Assembly: GCF_030687395.1 (NCBI RefSeq)
Contig: NZ_CP117430.1
Location: forward strand, 5,580,001-5,644,000
Direction of reading: 5' to 3'
Source: Pseudomonas wuhanensis
GTDB lineage: Bacteria > Pseudomonadota > Gammaproteobacteria > Pseudomonadales > Pseudomonadaceae
DNA: 64,000 bases
The notes beneath the pieces are model-generated. The model was given only the letters and a program-made list of their open reading frames with translations. It was not told where the DNA came from and did not search any database. Position numbers and translations under genes: made by a program. This document shows, piece after piece, positions 1 through 9,173 of the stretch. Every line of letters starts with the position of its first letter. Positions within the stretch are counted from its first letter, which is position 1.

Positions 1-91
1 GACCATGAACACCTCGGTGATGCTCGGCGCCTTCCGCGAGTCGAGCAACACCCGCCAGGAGTTCCTGCAATTGATTGGACGGAGCAAGTAG
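1..91 (+). CDS. folE: GTP cyclohydrolase I, C-terminal end (partial)
   Basis: Only the last 29 codons are in the window; the frame enters at base 2 and ends at TAG 89-91. The translation ends with '[13 protein letters not shown]', which matches the conserved FolE C-terminus (T-R-x-E-F-L). FolE converts GTP to 7,8-dihydroneopterin triphosphate, the first step of folate and tetrahydropterin synthesis. folX starts 2 bases after the stop, so the two are almost certainly co-transcribed, and FolX acts on the FolE product. The 5' part lies outside the window. Confidence 0.85.
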   Translation, partial: TMNTSVMLGAFRESSNTRQEFLQLIGRSK

Positions 92-93
92 CA

Positions 94-465
94 ATGCCAC
101 AACTTCAACCAGGAATGGCACGCATCCGGGTCAAGGACCTGTGTTTGCGAACTTTCATCGGGATCAACGAGGACGAAATCCTCAACAAGCAGGATGTGCT
201 GATCAACCTGACCATCCTGTATGCCGCCCAGGATGCAGTGCGTGACAACGATATCGATCACGCGTTGAATTACCGCACCATCACCAAGGCGATCATCGCC
301 CACGTGGAGGGCAATCGCTTTGCCCTGCTCGAACGCCTGACCCAGGAATTGCTGGACCTGATCATGGTCAACGAGTCGGTGCTGTACGCCGAAGTCGAAG
401 TCGACAAGCCCCATGCCTTGCGCTTCGCCGAGTCGGTATCGATTACCCTGGCCGCAAGCCGCTGA
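94..465 (+). CDS. folX: dihydroneopterin triphosphate 2'-epimerase
   Basis: This 123-residue protein has the compact fold length of the FolB/FolX family. It shows the family pattern '[16 protein letters not shown]' near residues 13-28, '[10 protein letters not shown]' near 55-64 and a C-terminal '[15 protein letters not shown]' segment. FolX epimerises dihydroneopterin triphosphate to the monapterin form, used in pseudomonads for the tetrahydromonapterin cofactor of phenylalanine hydroxylase. It follows folE by 2 bases, an operon of two consecutive pterin enzymes. FolB aldolase is the alternative; the 'GINEDE' form of the motif and the folE linkage favour FolX. A short hairpin at 476-491 follows without a clear T-run. 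Confidence 0.85.
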   Translation: MPQLQPGMARIRVKDLCLRTFIGINEDEILNKQDVLINLTILYAAQDAVRDNDIDHALNYRTITKAIIAHVEGNRFALLERLTQELLDLIMVNESVLYAEVEVDKPHALRFAESVSITLAASR

Positions 466-533
466 CCGCGTCTGGCGCATCGGTCGCCAGGCTTCTATCA
501 TCCGCGCCACGATTTGATTGCACAGAGCCCATC

Positions 534-830
534 ATGAACGATCAACAACGCCTGGAACTTGAAGCCGCCGCCTTTCGCCGGCTGGTTGCCCACCTGGACA
601 GCCGCAAGGACGTGCAGAACATCGACCTGATGAACCTCTCGGGTTTCTGCCGCAACTGCCTGTCCAAGTGGTACAAGGCCGCCGCCGATGAACGCCAGAT
701 CGACGTCAGCCTCGACGAAGCCCGCGAAGTGGTTTACGGCATGCCGTACGCCGAGTGGAAAGCCCAATACCAGAAAGAAGCCAGCGCCGACCAGCAAGCG
801 GCGTTCGCCAAAGGAAAACCCAATGAGTGA
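534..830 (+). CDS. DUF1244 family small protein
   Basis: A 98-residue protein of the DUF1244 family. Its core 'LSGFCRNCLSKWYKAA' (about residues 35-50) carries two cysteines spaced C-x2-C (C39 and C42), conserved in this family and possibly metal-binding or redox-active. The middle section 'EAREVVYGMPYAEWKAQY' is also typical. No signal peptide or membrane segment is visible, so it should be cytoplasmic. The stop codon overlaps the start of the next gene (ATG at 823), which indicates translational coupling. The function of the family is not known to me. Confidence 0.8.
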   Translation: MNDQQRLELEAAAFRRLVAHLDSRKDVQNIDLMNLSGFCRNCLSKWYKAAADERQIDVSLDEAREVVYGMPYAEWKAQYQKEASADQQAAFAKGKPNE

Positions 831-1161
831 TTTGAACACCCTGCGCGCCAGCCTCAAGAGCGGCGAACATGCTTTCGCCGATACCCTGGCATTCATCGCT
901 GCCGGTTACGACTATCAGCCCCAGTCGTTCAATAACGGCGGCGTGGAAAACGCCGCAGGGCAGAACGAAGGTTCGTGCAAGACCCTGGGTCTGGCATTGC
1001 TGGAAGGCCTGAGCGATGAAGAAGCGCTGTTGGCATTTGGCGAGCATTACCGCTCGGTGGTTGCGACGCCGGAAGGCAGCGATCACGGCAATATCCGGGC
1101 GCTGATTACCCATGGTCTGGCGGGAGTGAAGTTCGCGCAGCAGCCGCTGACTCGCCGCTGA
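823..1161 (+). CDS. HopJ-family small protein
   Basis: A 112-residue protein starting at ATG 823, inside the last codons of the DUF1244 gene. It has 'MSDLNTLRASLKSGEH', 'YQPQSFNNGGVENAAGQNEGSCKTLGLA' features (shown here only as landmarks near residues 1-16 and 35-60) and 'GSDHGNIRALI', all characteristic of the widespread HopJ family (PF08888). The family was named after a supposed Pseudomonas syringae type III effector. Here the gene is in a housekeeping setting, coupled to DUF1244, with no hrp box or secretion genes nearby, so a secreted effector role is unlikely. Function unknown. Confidence 0.75.
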   Translation: MSDLNTLRASLKSGEHAFADTLAFIAAGYDYQPQSFNNGGVENAAGQNEGSCKTLGLALLEGLSDEEALLAFGEHYRSVVATPEGSDHGNIRALITHGLAGVKFAQQPLTRR

Positions 1162-1222
1162 CTGAAGCCCGCCTGTGGCGCCATCGATCGGTATCAGGGC
1201 ACATCCCGACTTTTAAGATTGA

Positions 1223-1249
1223 CCCGGCAACTTTATTTCGTTTGCCGGG
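1223..1249. other. hairpin between hopJ-like gene and aminotransferase
   Basis: A perfect 8-bp inverted repeat (CCCGGCAA at 1223-1230, TTGCCGGG at 1242-1249) around an AT-rich 11-base loop. It is 60 bases after the HopJ-like stop and 57 before the next start. There is no T-run, so it is not a classical intrinsic terminator. It could be a weak terminator, an operator or part of the leader of the aminotransferase gene. Confidence 0.4.
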
Positions 1250-1306
1250 CACCTCTGCTCGCGGCTTAGATAAAAAGAAGCATCCCTTCTTCTGAGTCCG
1301 GTATCC

Positions 1307-2557
1307 ATGAGCAGCGAAAACATCAGTCGGTCAATCAACATCGTTCATCCCGTCACGCTCAGCCACGGTAAAAACGCCGAGGTCTGGGACACCGACGGCA
1401 AACGCTACATCGATTTTGTCGGTGGTATCGGCGTGCTGAACCTCGGTCATTGCCATCCGCGCATCGTCGAGGCCATTTGCGAACAGGCCACCCGACTGAC
1501 CCACTACGCGTTCAACGCCGCCCCGCATGTGCCTTACCTCGAACTCATGGATCGCCTGACGGCGTTTATTGCGGTGGATTACCCGGTCAGCGGCATGCTC
1601 ACCAACAGCGGCGCGGAAGCGGCGGAAAACGCCCTGAAGATCGTCCGTGGCGCTACCGGGCGCACGGCAGTCATCGCCTTCGACGGCGCCTTTCACGGCC
1701 GTACGCTCGCCACCCTCAACCTCAACGGCAAAGTCGCGCCCTACAAACAGAAAGTCGGTGTGCTGCCTGGGCCGGTGTTTCACCTGCCCTTCCCCAGCAA
1801 AGACAATGACGTGACCTGCGCCGAGGCCCTGAAAGCCATGGAACGGCTGTTCAGCGTCGAGATCGATGTTGATGACGTGGCCTGTTTTATCGTCGAACCG
1901 GTGCAGGGCGAGGCGGGTTTCCTGGCGATGGACGTGGAATTTGCCCAGGCGCTGCGACGCTTCTGTGATGACAAAGGCATCCTGCTGATCGCCGATGAAA
2001 TCCAGTCCGGCTTCGGCCGCACCGGCCAGCGGTTTGCGTTCTCGCGACTGGGCATTGAACCGGACCTGATCCTGCTGGGCAAAAGCATTGCCGGCGGCGT
2101 GCCGCTGGGTGCGGTTGTCGGGCGCAAGTCGCTACTCGACAACTTGCCCAAGGGCGGATTGGGCGGTACCTATTCGGGCAATCCCATCGCCTGCGCCGCC
2201 GCGTTGGCGACCCTGGACGAAATGACTGACACGCATCTGCACGCCTGGGGCACGCAACAGGAAGAGGCGATTGTCAGCCGCTACGAATCCTGGCGAGCCC
2301 GCGAACTGTCACCGTATCTGGGCCGCTTGACCGGCGTCGGTGCCATGCGCGGCATCGAGCTGATCAATACCGACGGCACACCGGCCTCGGCGCAACTGAC
2401 ACAACTGCTGGCTCTCGCGCGCGATTCGGGTTTGCTGCTGATGCCCAGCGGCAAGTCGCGACACATCATTCGGCTGCTGGCGCCATTGACCACTGAGGCC
2501 GCCGTGCTGGAGGAAGGGCTGGATATCCTTGAGGCATGCCTGGCGAAGCTTTCCTGA
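1307..2557 (+). CDS. class III PLP-dependent aminotransferase (GabT/2-aminoadipate type)
   Basis: This 416-residue enzyme is a complete class III (fold type I) aminotransferase. 'TNSGAEA' lies at 99-105, the cofactor-binding aspartate is in 'ADEIQSGFGRTG' (D230), and the PLP lysine is K259 in 'LLGKSIAGG'. The family moves amino groups from omega-amino acids or 2-aminoadipate to 2-oxoglutarate. It resembles the GabT-like enzyme of P. putida lysine catabolism (2-aminoadipate transaminase). I base that on memory, so the substrate is uncertain. The downstream ABC transporter and FAD oxidase suggest joint use of one amine or amino acid. ATG 1307 is the only start that gives the usual N-terminus. 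Confidence 0.75.
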   Translation: MSSENISRSINIVHPVTLSHGKNAEVWDTDGKRYIDFVGGIGVLNLGHCHPRIVEAICEQATRLTHYAFNAAPHVPYLELMDRLTAFIAVDYPVSGMLTNSGAEAAENALKIVRGATGRTAVIAFDGAFHGRTLATLNLNGKVAPYKQKVGVLPGPVFHLPFPSKDNDVTCAEALKAMERLFSVEIDVDDVACFIVEPVQGEAGFLAMDVEFAQALRRFCDDKGILLIADEIQSGFGRTGQRFAFSRLGIEPDLILLGKSIAGGVPLGAVVGRKSLLDNLPKGGLGGTYSGNPIACAAALATLDEMTDTHLHAWGTQQEEAIVSRYESWRARELSPYLGRLTGVGAMRGIELINTDGTPASAQLTQLLALARDSGLLLMPSGKSRHIIRLLAPLTTEAAVLEEGLDILEACLAKLS

Positions 2558-2675
2558 ACCGCAAACTGCGATCCGGGACTGACGTAGCGAATTATGTTCG
2601 CTTGTAGTCCCCGATTTTGCGTCGCAATACTCACCAGATACACCTAACGCTGATCGGTTAAGACGAACCGGACTC

Positions 2676-2741
2676 GTAGGAGCCAGGCTTGCCGGCGAAG
2701 GCGTCCTCAAGATCGCCTTCGCCGGCAAGCCTGGCTCCTAC
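2676..2741. repeat. REP/REPIN palindrome
   Basis: Two inverted copies of 'GTAGGAGCCAGGCTTGCCGG' (2676 onward, and its complement ending at 2741) with arms of about 28 bases and a very short spacer. This is the tight-doublet form of the Pseudomonas REP family seen elsewhere in the window, between the aminotransferase and the permease gene. Confidence 0.85.
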
Positions 2742-2807
2742 AAAAGCATCTACCAAATACCCCTTTTATCTAGCGAGATCACTACCACCTACAAGCCTGA
2801 GGCAGTC

Positions 2808-3782
2808 ATGTATCACGACAATATAATTTATAAGAAAAAGTCCAATGATCCTCAGTTCCTGCTTGGCGTAGCCGTGGTGCTGTTCCTCGGTTCCTACCTG
2901 ATGAACCTGGGTAACAGCGCCCTCAGTCATTTCCTGCATCCGCTGTTGGGCAATGCCCCGGACGGCCTGACCGCTCGCAATATCGCCATCGGTCTGGCGA
3001 TTGCCACACTGGGCACGCTGAACTTCCACGTCCTCGGGCGCTTGAAGTTCAAGGTGCAGACCACCGTGGTCTGGATCGAATTGCTGATCCTGTTCCTGGC
3101 CTTCTTCGACACGTTCGACCTCTCCTACAGCTTCATCCTCGACAAGATCGGTTTCCTGATCATCCAGGGTGCTGCCACCACGCTGTACATCTCCGCCATC
3201 GCGATTGTGATTGCCTTCGTGCTGGCGTTGATCGGTGCCGTGGCCAAGCTGTCGAACAATGGCTTGGCCAATGCCATCGCCTCGTTTTACACGTCGTTCT
3301 TCCGCGGTGTTCCGCTGCTGATCCAGATCTATCTGATTTACCTGGGACTGCCGCAACTGGGCTACGTGGTCGACGCGGTGCCGGCCGGCATCCTGGCATT
3401 GTCGCTGTGCTACGGCGCCTACATGACAGAGATTTTCCGTGCGGGTATCCAGAGTATTCCGGTGGGCCAGTGGGAAGCCTCACGGGCGCTGGGCATCAAC
3501 CCGTTCAAGACCCTGAGCCGGGTGATCATGCCGCAAGCCTTGCGGGTGATTATCCCGCCCACCGGCAACCAGTTCATCGCCATGCTCAAGGACAGTTCGC
3601 TGGTGTCGGTGATCGGCGTCTGGGAACTGATGTACCTGGCCAAGACCCAGGGCCGTGCGGACTTTCGCCACCTGGAAATGCTGATCACCGCCGCCATGAT
3701 CTACTGGGCCCTGTCGTTCATCCTTGAACGGGTGCAGGCGCGAATCGAAAAACGGGTCAACCGATCCATTGCAAGGGGTTGA
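2808..3782 (+). CDS. polar amino-acid ABC transporter permease with N-terminal membrane extension
   Basis: A 324-residue inner-membrane protein. Residues from about 115 to 310 form a standard HisM/GlnP-type permease domain, including the EAA-loop region 'QWEASRALGINPFKTLSRVI' that contacts the ATPase. The first ~110 residues add about three hydrophobic segments (roughly 15-35, 58-76 and 83-103), making it some 100 residues longer than typical single-domain permeases of about 220. A good SD (GAGG) precedes ATG 2808. It is the only permease in the operon, so it would work as a homodimer with the ATPase that follows at 3789 and the binding protein at 4626. Confidence 0.85.
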   Translation: MYHDNIIYKKKSNDPQFLLGVAVVLFLGSYLMNLGNSALSHFLHPLLGNAPDGLTARNIAIGLAIATLGTLNFHVLGRLKFKVQTTVVWIELLILFLAFFDTFDLSYSFILDKIGFLIIQGAATTLYISAIAIVIAFVLALIGAVAKLSNNGLANAIASFYTSFFRGVPLLIQIYLIYLGLPQLGYVVDAVPAGILALSLCYGAYMTEIFRAGIQSIPVGQWEASRALGINPFKTLSRVIMPQALRVIIPPTGNQFIAMLKDSSLVSVIGVWELMYLAKTQGRADFRHLEMLITAAMIYWALSFILERVQARIEKRVNRSIARG

Positions 3783-3788
3783 TGCGTG

Positions 3789-4580
3789 ATGACTCGAACC
3801 AATACCGCTGAACGACTCGACCTGGCACCTGCTGCGCAGACCAGCCCCTCGATGATTTCCATCACTGGCCTGAACAAGTGGTATGGCAATTTTCACGCCT
3901 TGCGCGATGTCGACCTGAACGTCGCCACGGGTGAAATTCTGGTGGTGTGCGGGCCATCGGGCTCGGGCAAGTCGACGATGATTCGTTGCATCAACCACCT
4001 GGAGAACTTCCAGAAAGGCCACATTCAAGTCAACGGCATCACCCTCACCAGCGAGGCAGACAGTGTCAGTGCCGTACGCCGGGAGATCGGCATGGTGTTC
4101 CAGAGTTTCAACCTGTTCCCGCACTTGAGCGTGATGGACAACCTGACCCTGGCCCCGCAACTGGTGCAAGGCGTGTCGTCTGCCGAGGCGAAAAAGCGCG
4201 CACAGGTTTATCTGGAGCGCGTGCGAATTGCCGAGCATGCGCACAAATACCCGTCGCAATTGTCCGGCGGTCAGCAGCAGCGAGTGGCGATTGCGCGAGC
4301 GCTGTGCATGAACCCCAAAGTCATGTTGTTCGACGAGCCGACCTCGGCGCTGGACCCGGAAATGGTCCACGAAGTGCTGGACGTGATGGGCGAGTTGGCC
4401 ACCGACGGCATGACCATGATTTGCGTGACCCACGAAATGGGTTTTGCCAGCAAGGTCGCCGACCGCGTGCTGTTCATGGACCAGGGCCAGGTCATCGAAC
4501 AAGCCACCCCTGACGAATTTTTCAACAACCCGCAGACCGAACGCGCGCAGCAATTCCTGTCGCAAATCATCGGTCACTGA
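3789..4580 (+). CDS. polar amino-acid ABC transporter ATP-binding protein
   Basis: A GlnQ/HisP-type ATPase of 263 residues from ATG 3789; an in-frame GTG one codon upstream is also possible. Walker A 'GPSGSGKST' is near residues 55-63, the Q-loop is in '[12 protein letters not shown]', the signature is 'LSGGQQQR', Walker B with catalytic Glu is '[13 protein letters not shown]', and the H-loop is 'VTHEMGFA'. It should energise the permease encoded just upstream (gap of 6 bases). The first ~20 residues are a poorly conserved lead-in. The binding protein gene follows, so all three transporter parts sit in one operon. Confidence 0.9.
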   Translation: MTRTNTAERLDLAPAAQTSPSMISITGLNKWYGNFHALRDVDLNVATGEILVVCGPSGSGKSTMIRCINHLENFQKGHIQVNGITLTSEADSVSAVRREIGMVFQSFNLFPHLSVMDNLTLAPQLVQGVSSAEAKKRAQVYLERVRIAEHAHKYPSQLSGGQQQRVAIARALCMNPKVMLFDEPTSALDPEMVHEVLDVMGELATDGMTMICVTHEMGFASKVADRVLFMDQGQVIEQATPDEFFNNPQTERAQQFLSQIIGH

Positions 4581-4625
4581 GAACTGCTTTACCCCGCATA
4601 ACAATAACGAGAAGTGGAGATGAAC

Positions 4626-5459
4626 ATGCTCAGTAAAAAACACGTACTAACTCTCGCAGCCACCCTGTCGCTGTTGTTCGTCGGCGCCGCCAACGCCGGA
4701 GCCGTACTGGACAAAATCCAAAGCAGCAAAACCATGACCGTCGCCACTTCGGCAACCTGGCCACCCCAGGGTTTTATCAACGACAAGAATGAAATCGACG
4801 GGTTCGACATCGACGTTTCCAAGGAGATCGCCAAGCGTCTCGGCGTCTCGGTCAAGTTCATCACCCCCGACTGGGACGTGATCACCGCCGGCAAGTGGAA
4901 CGGGCGCTGGGACATGTCCGTGGGCTCGATGACCGCCACCAAAAGTCGCGCACGGATCCTCGACTTTCCCGCGACCTATTACTACGTGCCCTACGTGTTT
5001 GCAGTTCACAACAAATCCACACTCACCGACCACAAAGCCCTCAATGGCAAGACGATCGGTGTCGAAGGCGGCACCACTTCCGAGGATTACCTGAACCAGG
5101 CGCTGGCCATCGAAGCGACGGACATGCCGCCCGTCGCCTACGACGTACAGACCAAAAAGGTGAAGACCTATGCCGGTTCCCTCGGGCCGCTGGATGACTT
5201 GCGCCTGGGCGATGGCGTTCGGCTCGATGGCATCCTCACTCAGCGCAGCACGCTGGAAGCTGCCATCAAGAAGAATTATCCGCTGCGGGCTGTCGACAAC
5301 GGTGTGGTGTTCTACGAACCACTGGCCGTCGCCACCGACAAGGGTGACCCGGAGTTGAAAGCCAAACTCGGTGAAATCATCGGCGCGATGCACAAGGACG
5401 GGACGCTGACCAAGCTGTCGACCAAGTGGTACGGCGTGGACTACTCGACGGTCAAGTAA
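4626..5459 (+). CDS. periplasmic amino-acid-binding protein of ABC transporter
   Basis: A family 3 solute-binding protein of 277 residues from ATG 4626. I chose this start because GGAG at 4616-4619 lies six bases upstream; ATG 4620 and GTG 4614 are in frame too. Residues 1 to about 24 form a signal peptide (K-rich start, hydrophobic core, 'ANAGA' cleavage region). 'DKNEIDGFDIDVSKEIAKRL' and 'WDMSVGSMTATKSRARILDF' are the classic family motifs. It delivers a polar amino acid or related amine to the permease encoded at 2808. The ligand cannot be read from sequence; the flanking aminotransferase and amine oxidase are the best clue. Confidence 0.88.
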   Translation: MLSKKHVLTLAATLSLLFVGAANAGAVLDKIQSSKTMTVATSATWPPQGFINDKNEIDGFDIDVSKEIAKRLGVSVKFITPDWDVITAGKWNGRWDMSVGSMTATKSRARILDFPATYYYVPYVFAVHNKSTLTDHKALNGKTIGVEGGTTSEDYLNQALAIEATDMPPVAYDVQTKKVKTYAGSLGPLDDLRLGDGVRLDGILTQRSTLEAAIKKNYPLRAVDNGVVFYEPLAVATDKGDPELKAKLGEIIGAMHKDGTLTKLSTKWYGVDYSTVK

Positions 5460-5483
5460 CCGACCTCGATCACACCGCCCACC

Positions 5484-5574
5484 TGTGGGAGCGAGCCTGC
5501 TCGCGATGAGGCCATAACATTCAGTATCAATGTTGAATGTTCGACCGCCATCGCGAGCAGGCTCGCTCCCACAA
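5484..5574. repeat. REPIN (paired inverted REPs)
   Basis: 'CTGTGGGAGCGAGCCTGCTC' starts at 5484 and its inverted partner ends at 5574, about 35 bases apart. It fills most of the gap between the binding protein gene and the FAD oxidase gene. The spacer contains 'ATCAATGTTGAATG', also found in the REPIN at 6934, so the two copies share ancestry. Confidence 0.85.
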
Positions 5575-5621
5575 AAGCCAGGCGTTCGCTTCATTGACCG
5601 GCAACTTGTCAAGGATTCAGC

Positions 5622-6905
5622 ATGTCCTTCCCCACCACCTGGTACTCCCAAACCTCGTTGCCCCGCGCGGCCAGGTCCGAACTGAATACTCACGAAACCT
5701 GCGACGTCTGCATCATCGGCGCCGGGATCGCGGGCCTTACCGCCGCCCTGGAACTGACCCGGCGCGGTAAACGCGTGGTCATCCTCGAAGCCCATCAAGT
5801 CGCTTGGGGCGCGTCTGGTCGCAATGGCGGCGTGGTCTCGCCGGGTTGGGCTGAAGGGTCCGGGGCGATCCGCAAAAAACTTGGACTGGAACAGGCCAGG
5901 GCGCTGTTTAAAATGTCCGTCGAAGGCGTGGAAATAGTGCGGCACAACATCGCCGAACTGGCTCTGACCGGCTGCGATCCGTCCGCTGGCACGATTCGAG
6001 TCAAGCGTTACGACGACAGCGCTGGCGTGAAAAACCACATCGACACTATGCGCCGCGACTTCGGCTATGAACTCAACTACCTCGACACCGCCCAGGTTCG
6101 CGAACGGGCCCACACCCCGCGCTATTTCCAGGGCATCGAGGACCCGAACGCCTTGCACTTTCATCCGCTGAATTATTGCCTGGGCCTGGCCCTCGCCATC
6201 GAAGCGGCTGGAGGCAGGATTTTCGAACACTCAAAAATGCTGGCCTGGCGTCGCGAGGGCACCGATAAAATTGTCCAGACTGCTCACGGCTCCGTGCGCT
6301 GCCAGGACCTGGTGTTCTGCGCCGGCGGTTACGGCGGCCCGGAATTGCAGAAACTCAGCCGCGCCTACCTGCCCATCGCTACCTACGTGGTACTCACCGA
6401 ACACCTGGGCGACTCGATCAAAAACGTCCTCGATTCCGGCGCCGCCTTCTCCGATGATCGCCGCGCTTCGGACTACTACCGTGTGGTCGAAGGCGACCGC
6501 CTGCTCTGGGGCGGACGCATCACCACCCGCAACGAACAGAATGAAAAGGCCTTGGCGGCCATGCTCAAGGCGGACATGGTCTCGGTGTATCCACAACTGG
6601 CGCCGGTAAAAATCGAACTGGCCTGGTCGGGCCTGATGGGCTATTCCACCAACAAAATGCCTAACCTGGGGCTGTTGGAACCGGGCGTCTGGGCCTGTAC
6701 CTCGTTTGGTGGCCATGGTCTGAATACCGGTTCGATTGGTGGCAGGGTCATTGCCGAAGCCGTGTGCGGGGAAAGTGCGCGGTATCAGTTGTTCAAACCG
6801 TATCTGCTGGACTGGAATGGTGGGCCGTTCGGGCGGGTTGCAGCCAATGCCATCTACCAGTCGTTGAAGGTCATGGATTTTGTTCAGGAACGGTTTCGCG
6901 GTTGA
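5622..6905 (+). CDS. FAD-dependent amine/amino-acid oxidase (DAO family, PuuB-like)
   Basis: A 427-residue flavoprotein. The dinucleotide-binding motif 'IIGAGIAGLTAA' lies at about residues 31-42, followed by 'GASGRNGGVVSPGW', the hallmark of the DAO family that includes gamma-glutamylputrescine oxidase (PuuB). The C-terminal 'GGHGLNTGSIGGRVIAEAV' completes the flavin site. It should oxidise a C-N bond of an amine or amino acid, giving the carbonyl product, ammonia and peroxide. SD AAGGA precedes ATG 5622. Its position after an uptake system suggests the imported compound is the substrate. Not resolved: D-amino acid, N-methyl amino acid or polyamine derivative. Confidence 0.8.
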   Translation: MSFPTTWYSQTSLPRAARSELNTHETCDVCIIGAGIAGLTAALELTRRGKRVVILEAHQVAWGASGRNGGVVSPGWAEGSGAIRKKLGLEQARALFKMSVEGVEIVRHNIAELALTGCDPSAGTIRVKRYDDSAGVKNHIDTMRRDFGYELNYLDTAQVRERAHTPRYFQGIEDPNALHFHPLNYCLGLALAIEAAGGRIFEHSKMLAWRREGTDKIVQTAHGSVRCQDLVFCAGGYGGPELQKLSRAYLPIATYVVLTEHLGDSIKNVLDSGAAFSDDRRASDYYRVVEGDRLLWGGRITTRNEQNEKALAAMLKADMVSVYPQLAPVKIELAWSGLMGYSTNKMPNLGLLEPGVWACTSFGGHGLNTGSIGGRVIAEAVCGESARYQLFKPYLLDWNGGPFGRVAANAIYQSLKVMDFVQERFRG

Positions 6906-6933
6906 TCGCAATCGACTTCGGGTAACACAAAAA

Positions 6934-7028
6934 CCTGTGGGAGCTGGCTTGCCTGCGATAGCGGTGTATCAGTCGACATCAATGTTGAATGATCAATTGC
7001 TATCGCGGGCAAGCCACGCTCCCACAGG
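6934..7028. repeat. REPIN (paired inverted REPs)
   Basis: 'CTGTGGGAGCTGGCTTGCCT' near 6935 pairs with 'AAGCCACGCTCCCACAGG' ending at 7028. The arms differ from each other at several positions, so this copy is degenerate. Its spacer shares 'ATCAATGTTGAATG' with the copy at 5484. Confidence 0.8.
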
Positions 7029-7058
7029 TTTTTTGATCAGCCTCTAAATCGTGGGCAC

Positions 7059-7086
7059 AAAAAAACCGGCCGAAGCCGGTTTTTTT
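7059..7086. terminator. bidirectional intrinsic terminator
   Basis: An A-run, stem AAACCGGC/GCCGGTTT with a CGAA loop, then a T-run. It ends trxB on the minus strand and would also stop transcription arriving from the FAD oxidase gene on the plus strand. Confidence 0.9.
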
Positions 7087-7105
7087 GCTTTCTACGAAAT
7101 CAGAA

Positions 7106-8377
<1,272 letters not shown>

Positions 8378-9133
8378 ATGCCCGCCCCCGTTCTGTCTGG
8401 CCCGCAATACCTGCGCGAGGGCCTCAAGCTGGTCCTGAGCCCAAGCCTGCGCTTGTTCGTGTTATTGCCGCTGGCGATCAACCTGGTGCTGTTCGTCGGA
8501 TTGATCTATCTGGCCGGCCATCAGTTCAGTATGTGGGTCGATACGCTGATGCCGTCCCTGCCCGATTGGCTGAACTTCCTCAGCTACATCCTCTGGCCGA
8601 TATTCGTCGTGTTGGTGGTGTTGATGGTGTTCTTCACCTTCACCATGCTGGCCAACGTCATCGCCGCGCCATTCAATGGCTTCCTCGCGGAGAAAGTCGA
8701 AGTGGTGGTGCGCGGCACCGACGACTTCCCGGCCTTCAGCTGGGGCGAACTGATCGCCATGATCCCTCGCACCCTGTCCCGGGAAATGCGCAAACTCGGC
8801 TACTTCCTGCCCAGGGCCATCGGGCTGTTCATCCTGTCGTTCATCCCGGTGGTCAACATCATCGCCGCGCCGCTGTGGCTGTTGTTCGGGGTGTGGATGA
8901 TGGCGATCCAGTACATCGACTACCCGGCGGATAACCACAAACTCGGCTGGAACGAAATGCTCGCCTGGCTGCGGCAGAAACGCTGGCAGAGCCTCGGCTT
9001 CGGCGGGAGCGTGTATCTGGTGTTGTTGATTCCGGTGGTCAACATTCTGATGATGCCGGCGGCCGTGGCTGGGGCAACGCTGTTCTGGGTGCGTGAGCGT
9101 GGCGCGGAAAATCTGGTGGCAGAGCGCCGTTAA
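8378..9133 (+). CDS. cysZ: CysZ sulfate transporter/sulfate assimilation membrane protein
   Basis: A 251-residue inner-membrane protein starting at ATG 8378 ('[20 protein letters not shown]'), where CysZ homologues begin; a longer in-frame start at 8285 adds residues without family similarity. Four or more hydrophobic stretches are visible, and the middle '[13 protein letters not shown]' segment is strongly conserved in the EI24/CysZ family. CysZ imports sulfate and feeds cysteine synthesis. The sulfate activation genes cysD and cysNC are 8-10 kb downstream in this window but not in the same operon. Confidence 0.9.
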   Translation: MPAPVLSGPQYLREGLKLVLSPSLRLFVLLPLAINLVLFVGLIYLAGHQFSMWVDTLMPSLPDWLNFLSYILWPIFVVLVVLMVFFTFTMLANVIAAPFNGFLAEKVEVVVRGTDDFPAFSWGELIAMIPRTLSREMRKLGYFLPRAIGLFILSFIPVVNIIAAPLWLLFGVWMMAIQYIDYPADNHKLGWNEMLAWLRQKRWQSLGFGGSVYLVLLIPVVNILMMPAAVAGATLFWVRERGAENLVAERR

Positions 9134-9173
9134 TCGCGTCATAAATCCATCATCCCACCGTCACAATGACGAC

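Noticed and set aside
823-1161. HopJ as a type III secretion effector
   Set aside because: No hrp box, chaperone or secretion gene nearby; the family is widespread in non-pathogens and sits in a housekeeping context.
4647-6230. Minus-strand open frame of 527 codons opposite the binding protein and oxidase genes
   Set aside because: It crosses a REPIN and two real genes; artefact of GC bias.
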